Source: Anaerolineaceae bacterium
GTDB lineage: Bacteria; Chloroflexota; Anaerolineae; Aggregatilineales; Phototrophicaceae
Direction of reading: 5' to 3'
Assembly: GCA_020634115.1 (NCBI GenBank)
Contig: JACKCH010000014.1
Coordinates: 1-64,000 of the forward strand
Length of the DNA: 64,000 nt
Every line of letters begins with the position of its first letter. Position 1 is the stretch's first letter. Shown here piece by piece: positions 8,160 through 16,703 of the stretch. The translations under genes were made by a program, and so were the position numbers. The notes below the pieces were generated by a model. The model saw nothing but the letters and a program-made list of their open reading frames with translations, did not search any database and was not told where the DNA came from.

Positions 8160-9590
8160 ATGGATATATTGTTAGCGCACGCCTATTTTCTCTACGAAGA
8201 CCCACACGAACTGCAAATCATGAAGCCCTATCCCCCGTTGGGGATACTGTATATCGCGTCATACCTCAAACAGCAGGGCTTCGCGGTAGATGTGTTCGAC
8301 AGCACCTTTAGCTCGTTAGCGGCCTTCACCGCCAAGCTCGCAGCCGAGCGCCCGTCCGTCGTCGGCATCTACACCAACATGATGACCAAACAGAACGTGC
8401 TGGCGATGGTCAAACTCTGCAAACAGCACGGCGCAACCGTCATCCTGGGTGGGCCGGAGCCGCCTTACTACGCCGCCGATTACCTGTCGCACGGCGCAGA
8501 CATCATCGTGAAGGGCGAAGGCGAACTCACGCTGGCCGAACTGCTGCCCCACCTGGCGCAGCACGGCATGACCGGTCTGGAAACCATCGCCGGGATCGCC
8601 TACCAAAATGGCGATGGGGAAGTAGTCGAAACACCCCCGCGTCCCTTCATCCCCGACCTAAGCGCCCACCCCTGGCCGGATCGGGAAGCGATTGACATCC
8701 CGGCCTACATGCAGGTGTGGAAAGACCATCACGGGCAGAGTTCGGTATCGGTCATCCAGGCGCGGGGCTGCCCCTACACCTGTACCTGGTGCAGTCATTC
8801 GGTTTTCGGCAATACGCACCGCCGCCGCACGCCGGAGGATGCCGCCGATGAACTGCTGTGGATTAAGGAACACTATAACCCCGATCTCATCTGGTACGCC
8901 GATGATGTGTTCACGATTAACAGCCGCTGGTTTTTCCAGTATGCCGAGGAACTTAAAAAGCGCGGCGTGCGCATCCCCTTCGAGTGCATCTCCCGCGCAG
9001 ATCGCCTGAACGAGGATGTTGTTAAAACGCTGGCGGAGATGGGCGCGTTCCGAGTGTGGAACGGTTCAGAGAGCGGTTCGCAGCACGTGCTGGACGCCAT
9101 GAAACGCAAAGTGCAAGTGGAAGACGTGCAGGCCAAAACCCACCTCTTGCAGCGGTATGGCATCGAAACCGGGATGTTCATCATGCTCGGCTACGACGGC
9201 GAAACCATCCAGGATTTAGAGGACACCGTCGCCCACCTCAAAATCGCCAACCCGGATATTTTCCTGACCACCGTCGCCTATCCCATCAAAGGGACGCATT
9301 ACTACGCCGAGGTCGAAAGCCGCATCCTGACCGATAAAGTCTGGGAAGCCCGCAGTGACCGTGATCTGACTGTCGCCGGGCGCTACTCGCGGCGCTTCTA
9401 CAGCTTCGCCACCCGCTGGATGGTCAACGAGGTCGCACTCAACCGGGCGCGGCTGAAGGGTGGTGTCCCGCTCAAGCGGCGGTTCAAACTGCTGGCGAAC
9501 GCGAAAATCGGGCGCGTAGGCATGGCGCTCACGCAGGGACAGACCGAAAGCCAGGGGCAGCGCGTCCATGAACAGCCCGCAAGCCTTTGA
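8160..9590 (+). CDS. B12-binding-domain radical SAM protein
   Basis: 476 residues. Residues 1-140 are a cobalamin-binding Rossmann-type domain (MKPYPPLGILYIASYL, VILGGPEPP, GEGELTLAELL). The radical SAM barrel follows, with the cluster motif at Cys204, Cys208 and Cys211 (RGCPYTCTWC). It uses S-adenosylmethionine and a 4Fe-4S cluster for radical chemistry, often methyl transfer or C-C rearrangement. Members of this group act on lipids, pigments and hopanoids or tailor glycan and secondary metabolites, and the exact substrate is unknown here. It is the first gene of a six-gene string (8160-15113) and overlaps the next methyltransferase gene by 23 bases. Confidence 0.9.
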   Translation: MDILLAHAYFLYEDPHELQIMKPYPPLGILYIASYLKQQGFAVDVFDSTFSSLAAFTAKLAAERPSVVGIYTNMMTKQNVLAMVKLCKQHGATVILGGPEPPYYAADYLSHGADIIVKGEGELTLAELLPHLAQHGMTGLETIAGIAYQNGDGEVVETPPRPFIPDLSAHPWPDREAIDIPAYMQVWKDHHGQSSVSVIQARGCPYTCTWCSHSVFGNTHRRRTPEDAADELLWIKEHYNPDLIWYADDVFTINSRWFFQYAEELKKRGVRIPFECISRADRLNEDVVKTLAEMGAFRVWNGSESGSQHVLDAMKRKVQVEDVQAKTHLLQRYGIETGMFIMLGYDGETIQDLEDTVAHLKIANPDIFLTTVAYPIKGTHYYAEVESRILTDKVWEARSDRDLTVAGRYSRRFYSFATRWMVNEVALNRARLKGGVPLKRRFKLLANAKIGRVGMALTQGQTESQGQRVHEQPASL

Positions 9591-10389
9591 TCCCCTCGCA
9601 CCGGCCTACGACGACACTTTCACCGATACCATCATCGGGCGTTATCTGCGCGAACAGGTACAAACGCGGTTAGCGCGGCATTTCCGAGCAGGTGACATGG
9701 TGCTGGAACTCGGCTGCGGCACGGGAGAGGATGCGTTCTGGTTGGCCGGGCGCGGCGTGCGTGTGCTGGCGACGGATGTGAGTGAAGGGATGCTGGCGGC
9801 GGCACGGGCGAAAACCGCTGAAAACCCGCTGGTAGAGGTCGCCCGACTGGATTTAACCACCCTCCCCGAAATTATATCAGGGGTAGGGGAGGGTCTGAGA
9901 CCCTCCCGATATATGGACAAACAAATCTTTAACGGCGGATTCTCCAACTTCGGGCCACTCAACTGCCTCGGCGAATGGCGGACACTGGCGGCCTGGCTGG
10001 CGGGGCGCATCCAACCGGGCGGCATCGTCGGCCTGGGCGTAATGAGTCCCTTGTGCCTGTGGGAACCGCTGTGGCATAGCCTGCATGGGGATTTCAAAAC
10101 GGCGACGCGCCGCTGGCGGCAAACGACTTTTCAACCGGACGCCGCAGCGCCGCCCATCGCCATCCACTACCCGACCATCCGGCGGCTGACGCGCGATTTC
10201 GCCCCTCACTTCCAGCGGGTATACGTGCAACCGTTAGGACTGTTCCTGCCGCCCAGTGACGTGTTCCCGGTTATCCAAAGCCGCCCGCATTTGCTCAATC
10301 GCCTCTTGGTACTGGAAAAACGATTCGGAAAATATAGTAAACTAGCGTTATTCGCCGATCATTACTGGATTGAATTTAAGAAACGCTAG
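9568..10389 (+). CDS. Class I SAM-dependent methyltransferase containing an in-frame palindromic repeat
   Basis: 273 residues with the Rossmann motif I VLELGCGTGEDAF at about 45-57, the acidic motif II around ATDVSEGML, and the FSNFGPLNCL strand near 125-134. Between motif III (LDLTTLPE, ending near 101) and the strand FNGGFSNFG the reading frame passes through a palindromic DNA repeat (9873-9913). The repeat adds roughly 14-16 residues (Gly, Arg, Ser, Pro-rich) that look foreign to the fold. The gene overlaps the radical SAM gene by 23 bases and precedes the TIR gene by 12, so it belongs to the same operon. It probably methylates a product of the radical SAM or glycan pathway. Confidence 0.85.
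   Translation: MNSPQAFDPLAPAYDDTFTDTIIGRYLREQVQTRLARHFRAGDMVLELGCGTGEDAFWLAGRGVRVLATDVSEGMLAAARAKTAENPLVEVARLDLTTLPEIISGVGEGLRPSRYMDKQIFNGGFSNFGPLNCLGEWRTLAAWLAGRIQPGGIVGLGVMSPLCLWEPLWHSLHGDFKTATRRWRQTTFQPDAAAPPIAIHYPTIRRLTRDFAPHFQRVYVQPLGLFLPPSDVFPVIQSRPHLLNRLLVLEKRFGKYSKLALFADHYWIEFKKR
9873..9913. repeat. Palindromic repeat inserted in a coding region
   Basis: Ten-base arms, GGGAGGGTCT at 9887-9896 and its exact complement at 9898-9907, enclose one base. They are preceded by GTAGGGG-like sequence and flanked by TATATC (9873-9878) and GATATA (9908-9913). The GTAGGGG lead matches the intergenic repeat family at 15141, 15961, 27677, 22728 and 61048. It lies in frame in the methyltransferase gene. 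Confidence 0.75.
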
Positions 10390-10401
10390 ATTATTTAGAC
10401 T

Positions 10402-11244
10402 ATGACCATCGAATTCCCTGCCAACTGTTTTATCTCACACTCTTACCGGGACCGGTCAGGCCGTAAGAAACTCATCAAGAGCCTGCCCAAACACGTCCGG
10501 CCCTATGTCTTTCCGCCGATTGACGTACAGCCGGATGACATGGTGAGCAATTCGCTTGTTGAAGCTATCCTCGACCAGGATGCGTTGATCTTCTTGCAAG
10601 GCGGCAACTCCGATCATTCCTTCTGGGTCGCCTTTGAGCGTGATTACGCGCTGCGAGCGGGAATGCCGGTTTATGCGTTCAACCCGCAGACCAGAACCTT
10701 CCACCCTTACCAGGAAAAACCGCTGCAACTGCCGGTCTTCATCAGCCATTCACCCTATGACCGCGATCAGGTTAATGAGATTGTGCGTTTTATGCGGGAA
10801 GACCGGTTTTTTGACGCCGCCAGCTTCAACTTTTTGCCTTCAACCGGTGCGCCGCGTAACCGCCCCGTACCCACCGATAAGCGAATCCGCCAGAACATCA
10901 TCGAAAAGATCAGCCGGGGCGGGTATGTCGTCGCGTTCCTTTCTAAGCAGGCCTGCGAATCGAGTTATGTCCGGGAGGAGATGGAACTCGCGTTGGATTT
11001 TGGCCGGTTTTTCACACTCGACCAGAGCAACCCGAATTCCCGACGAGTGCTGCTGGCGCTCTTGGATGCAACTCCCCTGCCCGAATGGCTGGCCGAGCGG
11101 ATGCGTACCGAGCCGGACTCAGTCGTTAAACCGGTGCAGCTCTACGGGGACAAAACACTTTCCACCACCAACCGCATAGATGACCTCATCGTGCGCCTGT
11201 ACTGGCTGATCTACCGCAACACCCGCCAAAACAGCCTGGTTTAA
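10402..11244 (+). CDS. Tandem TIR-domain protein
   Basis: 280 residues made of two TIR-like domains in a row. The first has FISHS at 10-14 and SFWVAFERDYA (73-83), with Glu79 at the catalytic position of NAD-cleaving TIRs. The second has FISHS at 113-117 and SSYVREEMELAL (187-198), with Glu193 at the matching spot. TIR domains bind each other and many hydrolyse NAD+. Here both Glu are kept, so NADase or base-exchange activity is possible but unproven. No signal peptide or membrane segment is seen. It is embedded between a methyltransferase and a flippase gene; its stop and the next start share one base (TAATG). This setting differs from Thoeris or other known TIR defence loci. Confidence 0.85.
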   Translation: MTIEFPANCFISHSYRDRSGRKKLIKSLPKHVRPYVFPPIDVQPDDMVSNSLVEAILDQDALIFLQGGNSDHSFWVAFERDYALRAGMPVYAFNPQTRTFHPYQEKPLQLPVFISHSPYDRDQVNEIVRFMREDRFFDAASFNFLPSTGAPRNRPVPTDKRIRQNIIEKISRGGYVVAFLSKQACESSYVREEMELALDFGRFFTLDQSNPNSRRVLLALLDATPLPEWLAERMRTEPDSVVKPVQLYGDKTLSTTNRIDDLIVRLYWLIYRNTRQNSLV

Positions 11245-12539
11245 TGTCCCGCCTCTCGCGCAACACTCTGACTCTGCTCGTCAGCAATGGCGGGAGCGCC
11301 CTGCTGTCGTTTGTGCTGTCGGCACTCATTGGGCGTGTCCTGGGTGGGGACGGATTGGGCGTCTACGGGGCGGTACTGGCGTGGGTGTTTCCGCTCGCGC
11401 TGCTGGCGGATTTTGGCCTGGGGACGCTCATCACCCGCGACGTAGCCCAGGATACGCGGACTGCAGACGCCTATTTACAGCTCACTACAACGATTCGACT
11501 GCTGTTCGGCGGCACGCTCACCGCATTACTCATCCTGTTTGCTCCACTCATCAGCAGTGACCCGGCAGTTGTGCGTGGTCTGGTCATCGCCGCGCCACTG
11601 ATTCTGATTCTGCCGTTTTTCGGAGCATTCACTGCTGTATTCCGGGCATATCAGATCATGTGGCCGATTCCCCCACTGAATATCGGAATGCTTGTTATGC
11701 AGGTGATTCTGACCATATGGGTATTCAGCAGCGGCGGCGGGGTACTGGCTGCGTTAGCGATAAATACCCTCACCTCCGCCGGGCAATTGCTGGTTACATG
11801 GGGCATTTACCGCTGGAAATTCGCGCCTGAAATCGCGCCGATTGTAGGGGTGCCCGGCGGTACGCCACTACCCGATTCACCAGATAATCGCCCGTCGGAC
11901 ACCCTCAAAATTACCCCCCTGCTCCGCCGGGCTTTCCCATTCGCGTTGGCGGCGGTGATTGCAGCATTGCAAACCCGCGCCGGGACAATCCTCCTGGAGC
12001 AGCTAACCGACTCCACCAGCGTCGGCTATTACACGGCAGCGACCCGGTTTGTTGAGGCTGGGCGAATGCTCCCAAATGCTCTGTTCGGGGCGTTGTTCCC
12101 GGCATTGGCGGCGCTGGTACTGCATCCCCCGGCCATGCGCCGTACCTTCCGGCAGGTGATGGCCGGGCTGGGGCTGTTCGGTGTGGCGCTGGGGGTGCTA
12201 TTCTCTCTGTTCCCGGCGGCCATCCTCAGCCTGACGTATGGCGACGATTTCCGCCCCGCTGTGCCGGTACTCATCGTTGCCATGTGGGGCTTGCTCCCGG
12301 CTTTGCTCCGCGCGGGCCGGACGCTATACTGGTATGCGTTGGGCAACGAACAGTTCGTCAATCGCGTGACCGCCCTAGCGCTGGTCATACAGGTCGCTTT
12401 CAGTCTATGGTTTATCCCGCAATACGGCGCAGTAGGCGCGGCGCTCACCAGCCTGATTACCGAAACACTGGCACTGGCCCTGCTGTGGTGGCCGGGACGG
12501 TGGGCTGCGCGGGGTCAGCATAATGCCCCGCCGCCTTGA
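11244..12539 (+). CDS. Polysaccharide/lipid-linked oligosaccharide flippase (MATE/MOP superfamily)
   Basis: 431 residues with about 12 to 14 hydrophobic segments spread along the length. It starts SRLSRNTLTLLVSNGGSALLSFV, a start typical of Wzx/RfbX-like flippases, with LGGDGLGVYG early in the protein as in that family. It probably moves an undecaprenyl-linked glycan across the membrane. A cytoplasmic loop at about residues 197-225 (PIVGVPGGTPLPDSPDNRP) is encoded by a DNA stretch resembling the genome repeat (11844-11866). The gene starts inside the stop of the TIR gene and overlaps the following PMT-type gene by 17 bases. Confidence 0.88.
   Translation: MSRLSRNTLTLLVSNGGSALLSFVLSALIGRVLGGDGLGVYGAVLAWVFPLALLADFGLGTLITRDVAQDTRTADAYLQLTTTIRLLFGGTLTALLILFAPLISSDPAVVRGLVIAAPLILILPFFGAFTAVFRAYQIMWPIPPLNIGMLVMQVILTIWVFSSGGGVLAALAINTLTSAGQLLVTWGIYRWKFAPEIAPIVGVPGGTPLPDSPDNRPSDTLKITPLLRRAFPFALAAVIAALQTRAGTILLEQLTDSTSVGYYTAATRFVEAGRMLPNALFGALFPALAALVLHPPAMRRTFRQVMAGLGLFGVALGVLFSLFPAAILSLTYGDDFRPAVPVLIVAMWGLLPALLRAGRTLYWYALGNEQFVNRVTALALVIQVAFSLWFIPQYGAVGAALTSLITETLALALLWWPGRWAARGQHNAPPP
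11844..11866 (+). repeat. Decayed copy of the palindromic repeat inside the flippase gene
   Basis: Twenty of 23 bases agree with the intergenic repeat at 15141-15163 (GTAGGGG lead, GGCGGT centre, CGCC end). The stem is no longer self-complementary, as expected for an old insertion kept only as coding sequence. The match may be chance, but it falls in a loop that looks like an insertion. Confidence 0.45.
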
Positions 12540-14007
12540 TTGGACACTGCTCGCACTGCTATTCTGCGGTGGGCTGCTGTTCCGGCTGTTTTTCCTCGTC
12601 GCTACCGGTTTCGACGGCCTCTATGGGCAGGACGCCTACGCTTATTACGATTTCGCCGGAAGTTTACAGACTCTCTTGAGCACCGGTCAACCGCTGCCCC
12701 CGTTTTTCTGGCCGCTGGGCTACTCGGCACTGCTGGCAAGCGGATTCGCCCTGTTCGGCGCTTCGGCGGCTGTCGGGCAAGCCATGAGTGTCATCATGAG
12801 CGCGGGGCTTGCGCCGCTGGTTTACATTATGGCGCGGCAGATGCAATCCGGCATAGGGGGCGCATTCGTCGCCGGACTTCTGATGGCCGTCTGCGGGCAG
12901 GCGATACAGTCCAGTCTGGTGTTGATGGCCGACATTCCGGCGCTGTTCTGGGCGTTGCTGAGTGGTGTCCTGCTGCTGTCGCATCTCTCCCGACAACCCT
13001 TACACCGGAACAAGACACTTCACCTCATCGGGGCGGTGATTTGCCTGATGCTGGCCGTCATCACCCGCTGGCTATACCTGGGATTAATCCCGGTATGGGG
13101 CGCGGCGCTGCTGCTCAACCGGGGAACACGGCGGCGGGAATGGCTTTCAGCGGGCGTAGCCGGAATCCTGGTACTGCTCCCGCAGTTGGCCTTGAGCGTC
13201 ACCAGCCCCTATCCAACATTTAGCCATGCCTGGGTACAGGGATGGTCGCCGGGAAACGCTTTCCAGCACGAATTTACCAATGTGGATGGGCATTTCAGCT
13301 ACGAGCAGGTCAACGCCCTGTTTTATGCCCAACCCGTGTACGACGCTTATTACCTCTCGCCGTTGTTCACGCCGTTGATTGTCATTGGCTTATGGGCTGA
13401 GTTCCGCCGACGGCGATTTGTCGCCGTTGTGCTGCTGGGCGGCTGGATACTGCTGCCCTATCTCTTCCTGGCGGGCATCCCTTACCAGAATATCCGCTTT
13501 CCGCTCATTATCTCCCCGCCGGTGGCGCTGCTGGCAGGGATTGGGCTGGAAAACGCTGTCCACTGGCTGTCAGAGCGAGTCCCCCATCGCATCCTCGCAT
13601 ACAGCGGCGCGGTGCTGCTGGTGATCGCCGGAGCGGGACAAATGGTCTCCACGTCTGCCCCCATCATTAGCACTTTCATCACCAACCAGCAGGCCGATAA
13701 AACCGTCATCACGCGGGTTGCTGCCCGCCTTCCCGCCGAGGCTACGGTCTACACCTTTGGCCTGACGCTGGCACTCAGCCACTACACCGATTTTCAGGTT
13801 TACGAACTGTACTACGAAACGCCGGACACGCTGGCGCAAAAATGGCAGCCCGGCCAGACTGACTACCTGCTGGTAGACCCCTGGAACATCAACAGCCAGT
13901 GGGCGGGGCGCGAACCGCAAACCGCCATGCAATGGTTTGAGAATCAGCGCGGCCTAACCCAGATCGGCCAGTACAGCCATTACGTTTTATACAGGATTGG
14001 TGAATGA
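12523..14007 (+). CDS. Membrane glycosyltransferase, GT39/PMT-like
   Basis: 494 residues, about ten transmembrane segments. The first extracytoplasmic loop carries GLYGQDAYAYYDFAGSL (about 33-49), with the acidic pair position expected of PMT/ArnT-type enzymes. These transfer a sugar from a polyprenyl-phosphate carrier on the outer face of the membrane. Further PMT-like features are the LMADIPALFWALLSGVLLL helix and VITRWLYLGL. It overlaps the flippase gene by 17 bases and shares ATGA with the next gene, so the three are translationally coupled. The acceptor is unknown. Confidence 0.85.
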   Translation: MPRRLDWTLLALLFCGGLLFRLFFLVATGFDGLYGQDAYAYYDFAGSLQTLLSTGQPLPPFFWPLGYSALLASGFALFGASAAVGQAMSVIMSAGLAPLVYIMARQMQSGIGGAFVAGLLMAVCGQAIQSSLVLMADIPALFWALLSGVLLLSHLSRQPLHRNKTLHLIGAVICLMLAVITRWLYLGLIPVWGAALLLNRGTRRREWLSAGVAGILVLLPQLALSVTSPYPTFSHAWVQGWSPGNAFQHEFTNVDGHFSYEQVNALFYAQPVYDAYYLSPLFTPLIVIGLWAEFRRRRFVAVVLLGGWILLPYLFLAGIPYQNIRFPLIISPPVALLAGIGLENAVHWLSERVPHRILAYSGAVLLVIAGAGQMVSTSAPIISTFITNQQADKTVITRVAARLPAEATVYTFGLTLALSHYTDFQVYELYYETPDTLAQKWQPGQTDYLLVDPWNINSQWAGREPQTAMQWFENQRGLTQIGQYSHYVLYRIGE

Positions 14008-15113
14008 ATATCGGCATCCTCCTGCCCGGCTTCAGCAGCGACGAACACGACTGGGCGATTCCGGTGCAGTTGAATCTCGTGCGGGAAATGGCGCGGGGGG
14101 ATGATGTGCACGTGCTGGCGCTGCGCTACCCCCACCGGCAAGATCGCTACCGGGTACACGGCGCGGAGGTCATTTCATTAGGCGCGGGGCAGGTGCGCGG
14201 CCTGAGGCGGCTGCGCCTGTGGTGGGATGCGCTGCGGACTCTGCGACGGTTGCACCGGGAAAAACCCTTCGACGTACTGCACGCGATGTGGGCAGATGAA
14301 ACCGGCTTAATCGCGGTCTGGGCGGGGAAATGGCTCGGCGTTCCCGTAGTCGTCTCCATTGCCGGGGGTGAACTTGCTGGTTTTACGGACATCGGCTACG
14401 GCCTGCAACGGAGTGCCTTTAGCCGCTGGATTGTCGAGCGGGCGCTCCGGGCAGACGCGGTGATTCCCGCCTGCTCATACACTAAACGACTCATCGCTCA
14501 AGCCGGGTATCGCGTGCCGGAAACCCGTATCCGGCAGATTGCGCTGGGGGTGGATACGGCGCGGTTCACGCCGGGGGAACATCCAGCGCGGGGCAAAACG
14601 CTGATTCATGCCGCCTCTTTGGTGGGCGTCAAAGACCAGGCGATACTGCTGCAAGCCTTCGCACGGCTGGATGAAGATGTATCGCTGGTCATCGTGGGCG
14701 AAGGCCCGGAGCGTGGCAACCTGGAGACGCTGGCGGCGGGACTGGGCATCACCGAGCGCGTGCAGTTCGTCGGAGCCGTGCATCACCTCGATATGCCGGA
14801 CTACTACCGCAACGCTGCGCTCAATGTACTGACCTCACACCATGAGGGGTTAGGCATGGTCACGCTGGAAGCGGCAGCCTGCGGCCTGCCAACGGTCAGC
14901 ACGGCTGTCGGCCTGCTGCCCGACGTGCCGGAGATGGGCGTTACCGTACCGGTAGGGGATGACGCGGCGCTGGCAGTGGCTATTCAAACCTTGCTGAATG
15001 ATGAAAAACGGCGGACGGCGCTGGCGCAATCCGCCTACGCAACCATACAAACCCGCTTCACCATCCAGCACACCGTCGCACACTTCCGGGCGTTTTACCG
15101 GGAAATAATGTGA
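14004..15113 (+). CDS. Glycosyltransferase family 4 (GT-B fold)
   Basis: 369 residues, typical GT4 length. The N-terminal acceptor domain begins MNIGILLPGFSSDEHDW. The C-terminal donor domain shows LIVGEGPERGNLE (about 232-244), VQFVGAVHHLDMPDYY, and the E-x7-E region HEGLGMVTLEAAACGLPTV (about 281-299) that binds the nucleotide sugar. It is a cytoplasmic, retaining transferase that would add a sugar to the glycan handled by the upstream flippase and PMT-type enzyme. It is the last gene of the string; a palindromic repeat follows 27 bases after the stop. Confidence 0.92.
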   Translation: MNIGILLPGFSSDEHDWAIPVQLNLVREMARGDDVHVLALRYPHRQDRYRVHGAEVISLGAGQVRGLRRLRLWWDALRTLRRLHREKPFDVLHAMWADETGLIAVWAGKWLGVPVVVSIAGGELAGFTDIGYGLQRSAFSRWIVERALRADAVIPACSYTKRLIAQAGYRVPETRIRQIALGVDTARFTPGEHPARGKTLIHAASLVGVKDQAILLQAFARLDEDVSLVIVGEGPERGNLETLAAGLGITERVQFVGAVHHLDMPDYYRNAALNVLTSHHEGLGMVTLEAAACGLPTVSTAVGLLPDVPEMGVTVPVGDDAALAVAIQTLLNDEKRRTALAQSAYATIQTRFTIQHTVAHFRAFYREIM

Positions 15114-15140
15114 CACATCCCCCAAAAATCACCGGAAACC

Positions 15141-15164
15141 GTAGGGGCGCACGGCGGTGCGCCC
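15141..15164 (+). repeat. GTAGGGG palindromic repeat, copy 1
   Basis: A 24-base unit beginning GTAGGGGCGCAC. Eight-base arms GGGCGCAC and GTGCGCCC flank the tetraloop GGCG. It is identical to 15961-15984 and 27677-27700. It lies between the convergent GT4 and methyltransferase genes and may also work as a terminator or mRNA-stabilising hairpin. Confidence 0.8.
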
Positions 15165-15188
15165 TGTTGGCAACATACCAAACTCTGT

Positions 15189-15890
15189 TTAGCGCGTGAG
15201 CCACCAGATACCGGTGCATTCCGGCAAAATCACCCATTCACACCGGACAACCTCATCCGCCATCTCGTCCCCGAAGAAAAAGCGGGTGAGCCGTTCGGCT
15301 TCCGCCAGCGACTCAAACTGGTAATCGGTGCGAATCCATGCTGACGAGAAACCCAATTCCCCTTCCACCCAGGCGTAATAAGCGGCCAGTGCCTCGCTAG
15401 GTGGCGCGGGCGTCTCGCGGCCTGTCCCTTGCGTTTCCAGCAGGATAAGCGTCCCACCGGGGCGAGTCACGCGCTTCATCTCGGCAATCGCCTGGCCGAT
15501 TTCGTCCTGCCACGAGTCGGGATACCAGCCGCAGCAGTGGCCGAAGCTCCATCCCTGTATCGCTATATCGGCGCTGCTGTCCGCTGCCGGGAGGTCATGA
15601 TTCTGACCGACTTCAAGCGTCCAGTTCGTCGTGCCGGTTTTCTGCATCTGGATTTCCGCCTCGGCCAGCATGTGCGCTGACGCATCAAACGCCCGTACAC
15701 GCTCCACCAGCGGGGCGAGCAGGCGCGTCAATCGTCCCGTACCCGCGCCAAACTCCACCACGTCCAGCCCGGCCAGCGGGCGGATGTCCTGTAATGCCGC
15801 CAGGATATTGCCTTTATAGTCCTCACGGGCGATCAGTGCCTCATACTCAGCGGCATGATGGGCGTAAATATTCTCAAAATGATTGGTCAC
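15189..15890 (-). CDS. Class I SAM-dependent methyltransferase
   Basis: 233 residues. Motif I LDVVEFGAGTGRLTRLL is at about 39-55, the acidic residue of motif II in VRAFDASAHML, and a RPGGTLILLETQGTG strand near 141-155. These place it in the Methyltransf_11/25 group of cytoplasmic SAM enzymes. An aromatic- and Cys-rich loop (SFGHCCGWYPD, about 114-124) may shape the substrate pocket. It stands alone on the minus strand, convergent with the glycan operon and separated from it by the repeat. Substrate is unknown. Confidence 0.85.
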   Translation of the reverse strand: MTNHFENIYAHHAAEYEALIAREDYKGNILAALQDIRPLAGLDVVEFGAGTGRLTRLLAPLVERVRAFDASAHMLAEAEIQMQKTGTTNWTLEVGQNHDLPAADSSADIAIQGWSFGHCCGWYPDSWQDEIGQAIAEMKRVTRPGGTLILLETQGTGRETPAPPSEALAAYYAWVEGELGFSSAWIRTDYQFESLAEAERLTRFFFGDEMADEVVRCEWVILPECTGIWWLTR

Positions 15891-15960
15891 AATGGTTCAC
15901 CAAGATAATGAATTTGCTAAATCAATGATCGAAGGTTACCCACCCAAATGGGCGGGATTC

Positions 15961-15984
15961 GTAGGGGCGCACGGCGGTGCGCCC
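15961..15984 (+). repeat. GTAGGGG palindromic repeat, copy 2
   Basis: Same 24-base palindromic unit as at 15141, here preceded by GGGATTC as in the copy at 27677 (GGATTC). It lies between the methyltransferase and the small membrane-protein gene. Confidence 0.8.
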
Positions 15985-16002
15985 AGAAAACTTCGGATTA
16001 CA

Positions 16003-16269
16003 TCACATGATATACGTTAATAACATTATCAGCATTATCACAAGCGAAAATACCCCAAACAAACTAAAGATTATGCCAACCAAAATCCTATCATTTTCCC
16101 ATCTACGAGTTCGTTTACTGTTGATAAGACCTCGGCTTTCGTTTGCTCGCACAGTAGCTTTCCAAAGCCAATCTCTCTTAAAAATGTGTACAAGACCTGA
16201 GCTAATCAAAAGCAATGCAAGAATAAAACCAGAAACCAAGCCGCCCAGGGTTTCTCCGTCCATTTCCAT
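16003..16269 (-). CDS. Small two-pass membrane protein, unknown
   Basis: 88 residues from the ATG at 16269; a TTG two codons earlier or the ATG at 16263 are alternatives. Two hydrophobic segments (about 9-29 and 65-86) flank a basic central stretch (FKRDWLWKATVRANESRGL and KRTRRWENDR). This predicts both termini on the same side and a positively charged cytoplasmic loop. Coding character (clean hydrophobic pattern, stop close to the repeat) supports a real gene, but no family is recognised. This region is more AT-rich than its neighbours. Confidence 0.55.
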   Translation of the reverse strand: MEMDGETLGGLVSGFILALLLISSGLVHIFKRDWLWKATVRANESRGLINSKRTRRWENDRILVGIIFSLFGVFSLVIMLIMLLTYIM

Positions 16270-16275
16270 TGCCAA

Positions 16276-16703
16276 TCCCCACTTTACGACTCACCACTGA
16301 CACCCTTATTGTATACGAAAAGAGACACAGTTTGCGCTGTGCCTCTCTCGGAACAAATGTTTGAACAAAAATTCGAGCATTTGCTCACCATTTACGACCC
16401 GTTTTGTGGTACGCTGGCATCAACAGACAATCCACACACGGACAATAATTGATGACTCACCACCGCCGACTGAGAATGGACAACCCCCAACTGACCACGG
16501 AAAACGGATGGCTGATAACCCACCATGCAGCAATCTCAGCAAATGAAGCAAAATTCCCCAATGCGGCAAAAACGCCTGATTTTCTCCCGTATGGTTATGC
16601 CCTGAATACCACTGTGGAGGGTAATATGCTGCACTCAGACCATGCCCGGCAGCACAACCACTGCACAGATCGCCCCCATTGTGCCATGCCCCCACCGCAG
16701 TCG
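16276..16703. other. Gene-poor interval with hairpin and repeat words
   Basis: No convincing gene. A ten-base stem with one mismatch lies at about 16320-16346 (AGAGACACAG and CTGTGCCTCT around TTTGCG). A string of repeat words in reverse orientation (GATGACTCACC, CAACTGACCACGG, GGCTGATAACCC) covers 16449-16515 and resembles the TCAG-word repeats at 446-590 and 5201-5259. The rest is unassigned. Confidence 0.5.

Noticed and set aside
10402..11244. Thoeris or another known TIR defence system
   Set aside because: No ThsA/SLOG, Argonaute, STING or effector gene is near; the neighbours are glycan genes.
14950..14966. Another GTAGGGG repeat copy in the GT4 gene
   Set aside because: It encodes the conserved Val-Gly-Asp segment of the donor domain and has no palindrome.
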